Part shown: one piece after another, positions 12,301 through 24,300 of the stretch
Layout: the number at the start of each line of letters is the position of its first letter
Numbering within the stretch: position 1 is the stretch's first letter
The notes under the pieces: model-generated
What the model was told of the DNA's origin: nothing
Seen by the model: the letters and a program-made list of their open reading frames with translations, nothing else
Databases searched by the model: none
Assembly: GCF_027595985.1 (NCBI RefSeq)
Contig: NC_073306.1
Coordinates: 193,705,000 to 193,768,999 of the forward strand
Direction of reading: 5' to 3'
From: Sorex araneus
Lineage: Eukaryota; Chordata; Mammalia; Eulipotyphla; Soricidae
DNA: 64,000 bases
Position numbers and translations under genes: made by a program

Positions 12301-15300
12301 TTCTTTCTCTGAATAAGTTTGTTTAACATAACCCTCTCTAGCTCCATCTAAGTTGTAACAAAAGGTTTCACCTATTCTAATAGCTGAGAAGTACTTCATT
12401 ATGTCTATAAACCCCAACTTCTTTATCCATTCAACCTTCAGTGGACAGGGTTTGTTTTTATATTTTGACTACTTTAAGTAGAGGGCCCAGGGACATAGGT
12501 GTGCATACTTTTTGAATAAATTTTTCATGTTCTTGGGTTATATGTTAATAAATTAAAATCTGTAGATCATATAACAACTTAAGCTTAAGTTTTTTTTCCT
12601 ACAAAGATTCAATTCTGTTTTCCATAGAGACTGAACAAGACTGCATTTGTACATGTCTTATTTTTTCCTACAAAGGTTCAATGCTATTTTCCACAGAGAC
12701 TGAACAAGATTACATTTGTACATTGTCATTCTAAAGAAGCAATTCGCAAGTGTTGGTATTATTTATATTTCCACATTTATGTAAATAACCTCCAGGCATC
12801 TTCTTATTAATACAACTGGAATCTAAACCATAGAACAATAATTTCCATTTATCCATCATCATTCCGTGTTAATGAGCATTCTACTTGTTTGTAAGTTTTG
12901 ATGTCCAGATACCTCATAAGAGATTTTTGTTTTCGTCACCTGAAATTGGTCCTGAATATTCATTCATGATAAGAATGTGTTAGGATGTCTTCCCTTTCTA
13001 ATTCTCAAAGATATATTATTGTACATGTGTATATTATTTTGTTTTGTCTGTTCAGAATAACTGGTTTGCTTCCCCTTTTTGTAATTTGTTCATAAAAATG
13101 CAAAGAAGTTAGGTTTTAAAATATCTCACTAAATTTTTTGGATGCATAGCAAAATATTGCTAGACTATATAATGATTTTATTTGAAATTTATTTGGCATG
13201 ATATCAAATTTGTTTTTATTTTTATAAATTAATTGTTATAATCAATGTATTAGAAATAATGGGAAGTGGAAGGGAGCAGATAAGCTTAGGAAATATTCTG
13301 AGACTGTATATACTTTTGTAATTGTTATTATAGATTTTCGGCAGAGGAACACAGTAGGAACAAATTTCATTTATAGTCATATTTTCTCATAATTATCATA
13401 AATCATTTATGTTAATTCATGCGTTGTAGGGCTGGAGCGATAGCACAGTGGTCGGGCGTTTGCATTTCACATGGCCGACCTGAGTTCGATTCCTCCGCCC
13501 CTCTCGGAGAGTCCGGGAAGCTACGGAGAGTATCTAGCCCGCGCGCCAGAGCCTGGCAAGCTACCTGTGCATATTGGATATGCCAAAAACAGTAACAATA
13601 AGTCTCTCAATGAGAGACATTACTGGTGCCCGCTCGAACAAATCGATGAGCAATGGGATAACAATGACAGTGACATGTGTTGTAGGCAGGGATGATTTCT
13701 TTTTAGTCATTGCTACTTAGTGTCACACTAAAGTAAGCACACTAAAAGCAATTATCAATACAAATGATTTGGCAAAAGTATAATTTCATACTGGCAATAT
13801 TGTTCACTGAACTTTTCTATGGTTAACACGAAAATCTGTGTGATCCTAGAAACCTATACCAATAATTAAACTCAGACATCTTTGTAAAAAAATAGCTGAT
13901 CCACGGCATAAGAACATTTGGAAAAATTCAAAAAAGCACCAGAAAGAAAAAATGTGTTATTTATATTCCCTAGAAATAAGCTCTTTATAAAAATGTGTTT
14001 TTATGCTGCTGTTCATTATGTTTTATAATAAAATATGCATATACATAAATATTTAGAGAATTCCATCCTTTGATGTCTTCATTCCATACAATTGCATAAA
14101 TATTTTATAATGTGTATATAAATATAAAGTGTTATAAATTCCTTTTGGTTATTTAGAATAATCTCAATATTTGATGTTTTACACAACTCAGTAATTTTTA
14201 ATCTCTGATTATATTTGTCAATAAAATTTAATTGTGGATATAATGAAGTTAACATTCTAACCTTTTAAAAAATCAGGGTATAATTTGCCATATATCTTTT
14301 TACTTTCAGAGGTAGCATACATATTGTGGGATAATCTAATAAATGGAAACAAAAATACTTCAGAGAAAAACTATCTTAATATGCTAAAACCAAGACTTAT
14401 TTACATTATTGATGTGGTTTTAAATCAAGTTTAGGAATATTAATAATGAAAATTACTATTAGAATTGTGTATTGTGATTATACAGATATTTATCTTTCCC
14501 TCCATTATTAGAAGAAAAATTACTGGGGCTGGAGCAATAGCACAGGGGGTAGAGCAACAGCCGACTTGGGTTTGATTCCCAGCAGCCCATATGGTCCGCT
14601 GAGCACTGCCAAGAGTCATTCCTGAGTGCAGAGCCAGGAGTAACCCCTGAGCATCACCGGGTGTGACCCAAAAAGAAAAAAAAAAAGAAAAAAATTACTT
14701 CCATTTTTTTCTTATAAAGTCTCAAAGTAGACCTGGTCTTGGCCCCAAAATTTTAGAAGGTCAGAAAATACCAAAATAATGTTTGGAAGTTCCTGCCACA
14801 GCCCTAGGGGGAAGAATAATTCAAACCTAGGACCACAACTTATACATAGACCCATCAGGTGAAGATTCATTAGGAACAATTACCATATTGAAATTCTTAA
14901 TGGAAACTAGTATTTTTCCTTAACAAAGTCCTAGCAAAGGATTCTGATTTGTCCCAAAAGCCCCAATCTAAGGGATCTTAAAGTGTCTATATAATAAACT
15001 GCTGTGTTACAAACCTGTTTTAGGGTGTACTTTTCTAGGTTTTTGTGCTCTTGCAGACAGATTAGAATGGAAGGAGTGAAAAGCAACAACAGAATATAGA
15101 ATTTCCTTAACGGGAAAGGGGCCCTACTGGGATATCCTTGGAAGCTCACTGGATTTTTCTTTTAGAGGCTTCATTTGCTCTTCTGCCTTTTGTTTCCCTA
15201 TATTTGGTTATGTCAGGGTGGCTGTTGATTAGTTCCTGGCTCTGGGTTTCCGTTGACCCTGTATTTCTCGAAGTTTTCAGAAGGAATTATTCATAAAGTT

Positions 15301-18300
15301 TGATAACAGGATGTTATGATGTTTCAGAACATATGAGGAGATGTACAGGTCCAGTTTTGAGCCCCTGCCCACCACGAAAACTGATATGTTCCTCTCTAGT
15401 GTGTCCCAGTTTCCTGTTCCACTGTGCAGTACATTTGGGTTCACTTGCACACTCCAACTTGTAGTGATTATTTTTTTTTCCCTTTATTAGGGATCTACCC
15501 ACTCTTTTGTAAGGATGCTCTCTTTCCCTTTTTTAAAAAAAAAATATTTATTTTTAAATTTGTTTATTTTTATTTTTTAATTAGTGAATCACCGTGAGGT
15601 GCAGATTTACTCATTTTCATGCTTGTTTTTCCATCATACAATGCTCAAGAACCCATCCCTCCACCAGTGGCCATTCTCCACCACCAATGAACCCAGCATC
15701 CCTCCCACCCCCCAATCCCATCTCCAACACCCCATCCCGCCTCTATGGCAGGGCATTCCATTTTGTTCTCTCTCTCTTTTTGGGTGTTGTGGTTTGCAAT
15801 GGGGGTATTGGGTGGCCATTGTGTTCAATCTATAGTCTACTTTCAGCACGCATCTCCTTTCCAAAGCAGGTTCTCCAACCACATTATACTTGGTGTTCCT
15901 TTATCTCTCTGAGCTGTCTTTTCCCCATGCATGTGAGGCCGGCTTCCAAGCCATGGAGTCAATTTTCTGGTACTTATTTCTACTATTCTTGGGTGTTAGT
16001 CTCTTTCTCTGTTATTTCATATTCCACAGAGGAGCGCAATCTTTCTATGTCTGTCTCTCTCTTTCTGACTCATTTCACTTAGCATGATACTTGCAAACTT
16101 CATATATGCAAACTTCATATATGCAAACTTCATTACTTCATTTTTTCTAAAAGCTGCACAGGATTCCATTGTATAGATATACCAATGTTTCTTTAACCAG
16201 TCATCTGTTCTCAGGCACTCAGGTTTTTTCCAAATTCTGGCTATATTAAACAGTGCTACGGTGAACATATAAGTGCAGATGACATTTCAACTATACTTTT
16301 TTGCTTCTCTGGGGTATATTCCCAAGAGTGGTATTACTGGGTCAAATGGGATGTAATTTTTTGAGTAGCGTCCATATTGTTTTCCAAAAGGGCTGAACCA
16401 GTTGGCATTCCCACCAGCAGGGTAGAAGGTTCAGTTTCTCTCCGCATCCTCTCCAACAGCGGTTGCTTTTGTTCTTTTGGATGTGTGCTAGTCTCTGTGG
16501 TCTGAGACTATTGTGTGAAACAACTACAAATATCATAGTTGTTTTGATTTGCATCTCCTGATGATTAGTGATGAAGAGAATTTTATCATGTGCCTTTTGG
16601 CCATTTGTATCTCTTCCTTGGGAGAGTTTCTGGTCATTGCTGGTGGTGTTGAATTCTCCAACTACTATTGTGCTGCTAGCAATGTTCTCCTTAAAGTCTG
16701 GTAGGATTTGTTTTAAGTATTTGGCCAGTCAATCCTTAGGTACAAATATGTTTAGGAATGTGATTTATTCCTGTTGTACATATCCCTTGATAAATTGAAA
16801 ATGACCTTTGCTGTTCCTTCTAATCTTTTTCAATCTGAAATCTATGTTGTTCTATACTAGTATGGCCACCCCAACTTTTTTGTGGGAGGTGGTTGCTTGC
16901 AGGATTGTTTTCCATCCTTTCACTTTGCTCTGTGTTTGCTCTGACTGTTCAGGTGTGTTTCTTGTAGGCAGCAGAATGTTGGGTTTAGTTTTAGAATCCA
17001 ATTTACCACTCTGTGTCTCTTGATTGGTGCATCTAGGCCATTGACATTGAGAGAGATTATTGTCATGGGATTTTGTGTCATCTTTATGTGGGGTTTGAGA
17101 TTCTTGTAGGGTTTTTCCTTGTTTTATAGTAGCCCATTTATTCCTTCTTTTAAGTTTTGTTTTGAGTTTATGAAGCTCCCGAGCTTTTGTTTATCCGTAA
17201 AATAGAGTATGGTTCCTTTGAGTTTGAGTGAGAGTTTAGGAGATAAAGAATTCTTTGTGAGGCGTTCACTTCATTGAATTTTTTCACTATGTCCCACCAT
17301 TGTCATCGGGCTTGGGGGGGTTCCTCTGATAAGTCTGCTGTAAATCTAATTAGTGCTTCCTTGTATGTGATTTCCTTCTTTGACCTTGCTGCTTGCAGAA
17401 TTGTGTCTCTATCCACAGCATACATCATTATGACTATGATATGCCTTGGAGTCTTTTTATTTGGGTCTCTTTTTGCTGGTTCTCTTCGGGGTCCTTGGAT
17501 CTGGATGCCTGTCTTCTTCAGCTCTGGGAATTTCATTCAGGTTACTTCCTTTTTCTTCTGGTACTCCAATGATTCTTAGGTTGTTCCTCTTGAAATCATC
17601 CCCTAGGACTCTAGTTAGCTCTAGAGCTATTTTGAGGTCTTTTGCCATTATTTGTTGTTGCCTGTAAGCTTTCTGCAGCTCATATTCAAGCTCACGGATT
17701 CTGTCGTCAGCTGTAGCCATGCTAATGTTGAGGCCACCTACTGAGATTTTTAATTTATCTACTAATTTCTTTATTTGTGTCTCTTTTGTTCCTAGCTTTG
17801 AAATTTCTGCTCTCATTTCTTCTTGAATTTTCTTGGTGGACCATTCCATTGCTTCATTCTTATCCTCTAATTAATTGGATGTCTGTTCCATGGTTGCTTT
17901 TGAGTACATGGACTATCTTGAAGATTTTCTCTCTAAATTCTTTATGTGAGAGGTCCTATATGTGGGTAACCCCTGTTGAGGCTTCTGGAATCTTTTCTTC
18001 AACCTCTCTTTATGGTGGGGATTTTCGCTGTTTCCTCATATTGTTAGGAAACTATAGAGTTGGAGCCTTGTAGTTGTCTATCCCTATTCCTTCTTCTGCA
18101 AAGGGCATTCTGAATGAGCTACGTTGATGATGGTAGCCTTTTTCCCCTTTTAGAAGAATTCCTTACTTGCCCTTGACCTGATGTTCCCATAGACCTGCCT
18201 GCTTCTCTGACCCAGACTACCCCAGCCTCCCCCCACCCTCCGGACTCCTGCCCTGGCTGGCGGCTCGTCTACTCCGAGCACCGTAGCCTTTTTCTCTTTC

Positions 18301-21300
18301 GGCCCAGGTGTGTGATGTCCCTCAACCCGCCCTGCCGGAGTCCTGGCCTGCTTCTCGGACCCAATAATTGTGGGGAAGGGTCGTGAACTAATATTCAGGG
18401 GTCGTGGCCTAGGAAAAGAGGGATCGACCTATTTTGGGTCAGCGGCCGCACTTATTTTCTCAACACCAAGCAATTTCTTGTTACATGTCAGCCTTCATTA
18501 CCTGTGTGCATGAGTAACATTCTAGCTATCAAAAAAAGAGTAGGATAATAAGCCAGTAGCCTATCCTAATTTCACCCAAACGCCAATGAGTACAAATACC
18601 TGTGCAAAGCCCAATGTAAAAGAGCACATTCTCTGAAAGCATCATGTGAGGCGTCATCTAAGTATTAGAGGAACATCTGAGAGAAAGGACATGTTCTAGA
18701 AGTGGAAAATAAAAAGGTAACTACCATTGACCAAACCCATTCAGATTCCTTTTCTGCTACAAAAGGGAACAGGGATAGTGAACTTGAAGGTCCCTCTTCC
18801 ATACCACCACCACAACATACAGAAACAGCAAAAATCCCACCACAAAGAGAGGACAATGAAAGGAGTCCAAAAGCCTACATAGGCATTTCCTACAAAATTC
18901 AGCTGTGAAATAAATAATTTAGTGTTAAAATTTGAAGATGTTCAATGAGCTCAACGTAAAGATCGAAAAGTTATCCATTAAATAAAAGGAGGACCTGACA
19001 GAAACAATACAACAGATAGCTGAGAAAGTACGGGAAGAAATGAGTGCAGAATTAAGAAAGCTACAAAAAGAAATGTCACGAATGAAGTGTTCGGTAGATG
19101 AAATATATAAACTCAGTGGGTGTCCTCAACAATAGAATGACTACAGTGGAAGACAGAGTCAGTGAGATTGAAGATGAGCTGCAAGAAGCCTGCAGGCAAC
19201 AACAAGCAATGGGAAGAGACCTCAAAATAGTTCTAGGATGAATCAGAGTCCTAGAAGATGGTCTCAAGAGGAACAACATTAGAATCATTGGAGTACCAGA
19301 AGGACAGGGAAGCAATCCCAATGAAAAAGCCACAGTCAAAAAATTATTGCTGAAAATTTCCCAGAGCTGGAGAATGCGGGGCATCCAGATTGAAGGAGCC
19401 TGAATGGTGCCAGCTAAAAGAGACCAAATAGAAAATCTCCAAGATATATCATAGTTAGAATGATGGACGTCATGGATAGAGATACAATACTGCAAGCAGC
19501 AAGGCCAAAGAAGGAAATCACATACAAAGGAGCACCCCTTAGATTCACAACAAACCTGTCAGAGGAAACCCTCCAACCCTGAAGGCAGTCGTGGGACATA
19601 AAAAACTCAATGAAATGAACGCTTCACCAAGAAGTTTTATCTGGCTAAACAATCACTCAACTCGAAGGAACCATACACTATTTCACAGATAAACAACAGC
19701 TCAGGAAATTCATTGGCAAAAAATCAAACACAAAAAAAGGACTAACGGGACTACTGTAAGACAAAAAAAAATCCCCTACAAACACAACAAACCCTTACCA
19801 AAAGATGGCGCAAAAATCCCATGACAATAATTTCTCTCAATGTCAATGGTCTAAATTCACCAATTAAGAGACACAGAGTGGTGAAGTGGATTTAGATATT
19901 GAACCCAACATTCTGCTGCCTGCAAGAAACACATCTGAATAGCCAGAACAAACACAGGCTCAAAGTCAAAGGACGGAAAACAATCCTGCGAGCAAACAAC
20001 TCCCTCAAAAAAGCTGGGATGGCATTACTAGTATCGGATAACATAGATTGCTGGTTGAAAAAGATTAAAAGGGATAGTGAAGGCCATTTTTTTATTAATC
20101 AAGGGATATGTACATTGGGAAGAAATCACACTCCTAAATGTATGCATCCAACGAGACACCAGCTAAATTCCTACAACTGCTAACGGATATTAAGAAGGAC
20201 ATTGTGAGCAACACAATAGTAATTGGAGACTTCAACACCCTCCTATCTCCTCTGCCTAGATCAAGAAGATTAAACCCCACCAAGGAAATGCTGGCTTTGA
20301 AAAAGTAATAGAAGAGAGAGCGTTAATAAATTTATACAGGGAGTTATATCCCTCCAAAAAGAATACACATTGTTTTCCAGTGAACATGGAACATTTTCCA
20401 GAGTAGACCATGTGCTGGGCCACACAACATACCTCAACAGAATTAGCAAGATAGACATTGTAGCAGCTATCTTTTCAAACCATGATGCACTGAAGATAGA
20501 AGTTAATCATGTACAGATGCAGAAAACCAAATCAAACACCTGGAAATTAAACAACTCGATGTTGAACAATGAGTGAGTGAGTCAGGAAGGAAACCAAGGA
20601 AGAAATCAGAAGGTACCTGGAAACAAATGAGAATGAAGACACGAGCTACCAGAACCTGTGGGATGCAGCTAAAACCGTGTTAAGGGGAAAATTTATAGCT
20701 CTGCAAGCAATTCTCAGGAAGGAAGAAAGGCCCACATAAATTACTTGGCTTCACAGTTTAAGATCTTAGAAAAACTTTTGATGGGCCTGGTGCGTGGACA
20801 CACTAATTTGTCCAGGAGTGGGCAAGCTGGGACAGCAGGCAGGGATGCTGGGAAGGCAGGACCTGGGCGCTCGGCAGGCAAGTCAGGCAGTGGGAACATT
20901 TCATTCCCCTTTGAGTGAATTTCCTTTCCTCCACCTCACACATAATATTTAATTAAAAAATATTTTCCTTCATCTTCCCTTTTAAATTCTCTTTTATGAG
21001 AATGAAAAATTACCCTGGAGAAAATTTTGTTCTATACCTTCAAAGCCTTGCTGTCTGACAAAATAAAAGGCGTTTCATTCAACCCATTATGCTAGAGGGT
21101 TGGACCATCCAAACAGCTAATAAATTCCTCGTCTTGCTCAGTATGTCCATAACCAATAAAGGGAACGCAAACAAAGAAGGAGGATTGTATTTTGGACCTA
21201 GGTCCTTCATTAATATAACACAAAATAGTCATAGAGGAGACACAGAATCTGACATATCAAGAATCAAAAATAAATATCTTAAGGGAATTTATTATTATTA

Positions 21301-24300
21301 TTTTTATTGCTTTTTGATTACCGTTGACATTTATCAAAGGCCAGTTTAAAATCTATTGAGGTTGAGCAATCACATGCCTCAGTCTCTTGCCAGAAGATCT
21401 GGTACAGGTAAAGTACAGCACCTATGCAGCACACATTTTTCTATGTGTTAATTTTATAGTCAATTATGACCAGAATCCTATTCTACAAGCTATCTATTGC
21501 CCGTAGACGGGTAGCACCCATCTTCTGCTGCATAAATGTATTTTGGTAAATAATAAAATTTAAGCAATTTCCTAGCCCTAAAGAAGATAAGAAGACCAGA
21601 TCCTTTCAAATACAAATCTTGTACTGCTTGCAAAGAAGAAACTGAGATTCCCCCCATATAATGAAATCCAAGGCCTTACCCAGAGAAGGGCAGACTCGTC
21701 AACAAAGAAGAAACTGCTAAAGAATCCATGAGATTATGAAGAGACCATATGAAAATCTATGATATCATGAAAACACAAACAGTCCAAGGCATGGGGTTCT
21801 GAAGAGACCATCAACAGTGCACGGGATGAGATTACTTCCTCTGCTCCCGACTTTACCCATTCACTGGAAACACTGTGGAACTGTCATCCCGTTGTTCATC
21901 AATTTGCCTGAGTGGGCACCAGTAACATCTCCATTGTGAGACTTGTTGTTACTGTTTTTGGCATATAGAATTTTGCCAAATTATCCCAGATAATTGGGAT
22001 AGAATTATCCCAGATACATTGTGGGTAGCTTGCCAGGCTCTGTTGTACAGGTGAGATACTCTTGGTAGCTTACCGAACTCTCTGAGAGGGATGGAGGAAT
22101 TGATCCTGAGTCGGCCACATATAGGACAAACGCCTTACCTGCTGTGCATTCTTTCCAGCCTCACTGACAACAAAACATTGAAAATTGCTACAGATTTATC
22201 TGGCAATACAGCATTGAATATTGCTACACATTTATTGTAAGACAGAGCAATCCTGGTCTAACTAAACTATATTCTAAAGTGATGTATAATGAATATTTAA
22301 TCTTTAAATGTAGGAGTGATCTGTTACTGTCAGTGTCATCCCATTGCTCATCAATTTTCTCAAGCGGACACCAGTAACGTCTCCATTGTGAGACTTGTCG
22401 TTACTGTTTCTGACATATCAAACATGCCACGGGTAGCATGCCAGGCTCTGCAGTGCGGGTGAGATACTGCCAGTAGATTGCCAGACTCTGTGGTGCAGGG
22501 GAGATACTCACGGTAGATTGCAGGCTCTCTGAGAGGGGCAGAGGAACTGAACCCGTGTTGGCCACATGCAAGGCAAACGCCCTACCCGCTGCACTATTAC
22601 TCCAGCCCTAGCAAATAAATTGTGGAATGACTGCAAATAACTTTGAAAGTATTTTAGCTTGTTAGTATCTCTCTTATCTAGGTAGATTGCAAAACTAGAA
22701 ATCTACAAAGTGAAATCAAATAAAACAACAGGACCAGGCTTACCTTGGGCAGGGGCTTGGCAGGCTTGCAGTGCAGTCCTCCAACAAACTCAAAATTTGG
22801 TAAGATTGGGTGAGGAAACTGAAAATCCCAGTATGTTCTAATGAGCCAGAAATCGGCTTTGCTCATCAGATTAGATACTGAAGTGGGTTTTCCTGAGAGA
22901 GAAAAAAGGGGCAAAAAAAAAAAAAAAGGAAGACAATAAAGAATGAGAGTTTGGAAAGTGAATATTCCAGGAAAAATTCCGCATGGACCTTGGAACGATT
23001 GGAATGATGTAACACACTCTTCATTCAATACTATAGTTTCAATTCTATTGTCTGTGATAAAAAATATTCCTAAGACACTGCTATAATATGCTTTTATAAT
23101 TTGCATGTGGTTCATGTATATTTAAGCAAGCTTAAATTAAAAAACGCAAGTTCCCAGGAGAGAATGACACGGTCTCTTGCCCACGCACCTGGCTATCTTG
23201 CCCCGCAGCCCCCCCAGGGGATGGGCTCCAGCTTCCCTCCCAGCTCTGAGTGGACCTCCCAGCGACCAAAGACCTCCAGAGCTTAGCCACAGTCATGCTC
23301 AAGGCCCCTCTCCACAAGTTTGGATGAGTCTCACGTATGAAGGTACCGGCAGAGGAACCCAGGTGTGTGGGACCTGGGGCTGAGACCTCCAAGCCTGCTC
23401 GGATCAGGACTGGTTCTCTTCATCCCTGATTTTCCATTTTCTAGTATCGCATCCAGGGACTGCCCCTGGTGCTGTGTAGTCCTATCAACAGCCAACATCT
23501 AGAGACTTAAAAGCAAGCTCTGGGAAGCTTATAGCCTACTTTAGCCTACTTCTCCCTCTGGGAGAAACTGACAAGCTACCCAGAATTTCCTGCCCACATG
23601 AGAGAGCCTCACAAACTCCCCATGATGTATTCATATGTCAAAAACAGTAACAATCTGGGTCTCATTCCCCTGATCCTGAAAAAGCCTCTACTGTGGCATT
23701 GTTGGGAAGGATGAGTAGAGATAGGCTTCTAAATTCTCAGGGCTAAGACGAATGGAGACATACTGAGACTGCTTGAGAAATACAATGATCAAGGGGATGA
23801 TGATGATCATCATCATGTATATTTGCCTTTGGTAAAGTGGAAAAAACTTGTGAAAATTAGTAAATGAATAATGAATTTAAAATGTTTATGACTCGGGCTG
23901 GAGAAATGTACAGCATACAAAGTGTAGGCCACTCGCCTCTCACATGATATTTCCTGAGTGATCCACATCTCTTCGTATGGTCCTTTGGTACTTCCTGTGC
24001 CTGGAACCAGGAGTAATCCCTGAGCACAGCTGGGTGTGACTCCCAAACAAACAGAAACACCTAAAATGTTTATGACTAGAAAGAATCCACTCCTACACAT
24101 GTATATCAGCAAAGCAGAGGATCTAACATACTTTCTATCTTCTAGATAAAGTTAGGATGTTTTTACCTCTGGAAGAACTGGGAGAGATTCTAAAGAGACA
24201 TTGGTCTCTCCATAAAGGTGATCTCCAGTCTACCCTCTTCTCTATTTCTTAATAAAACAATTTTATTATTGGAATAATTATTTGTATGTCAGTCTGTTTG

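Larger units (their letters stand above)
1..12683. repeat. Segmental duplication copy A
   Basis: Homologous to 50613-64000 along its whole length in the same orientation, and both copies are cut by the window edges. Anchor points: 1 to 50613, 6033 to 57396, 7813 to 59200, 9417 to 60838, 11735 to 63051. It contains an L1, a cassette array, intergenic flank, an RTE fragment and gene A exons 6-3. Shared repeat insertions show they predate the duplication. Confidence 0.95.

Noticed and set aside
13429-13500. Apparent tRNA gene with A and B boxes
   Set aside because: It is the tRNA-derived head of a SINE repeated throughout the window, with no clover-leaf 3' half.
15594-16082. Open frame of 162 residues on the plus strand
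   Set aside because: It is the antisense of an L1 3' UTR and ORF2 end; similar antisense frames appear at 29397, 42735 and 47578.
23132-23392. GC-rich patch with overlapping open frames on both strands, possible exon or CpG island
   Set aside because: No splice context in either gene, few CpGs, and SINE-like sequence follows directly.
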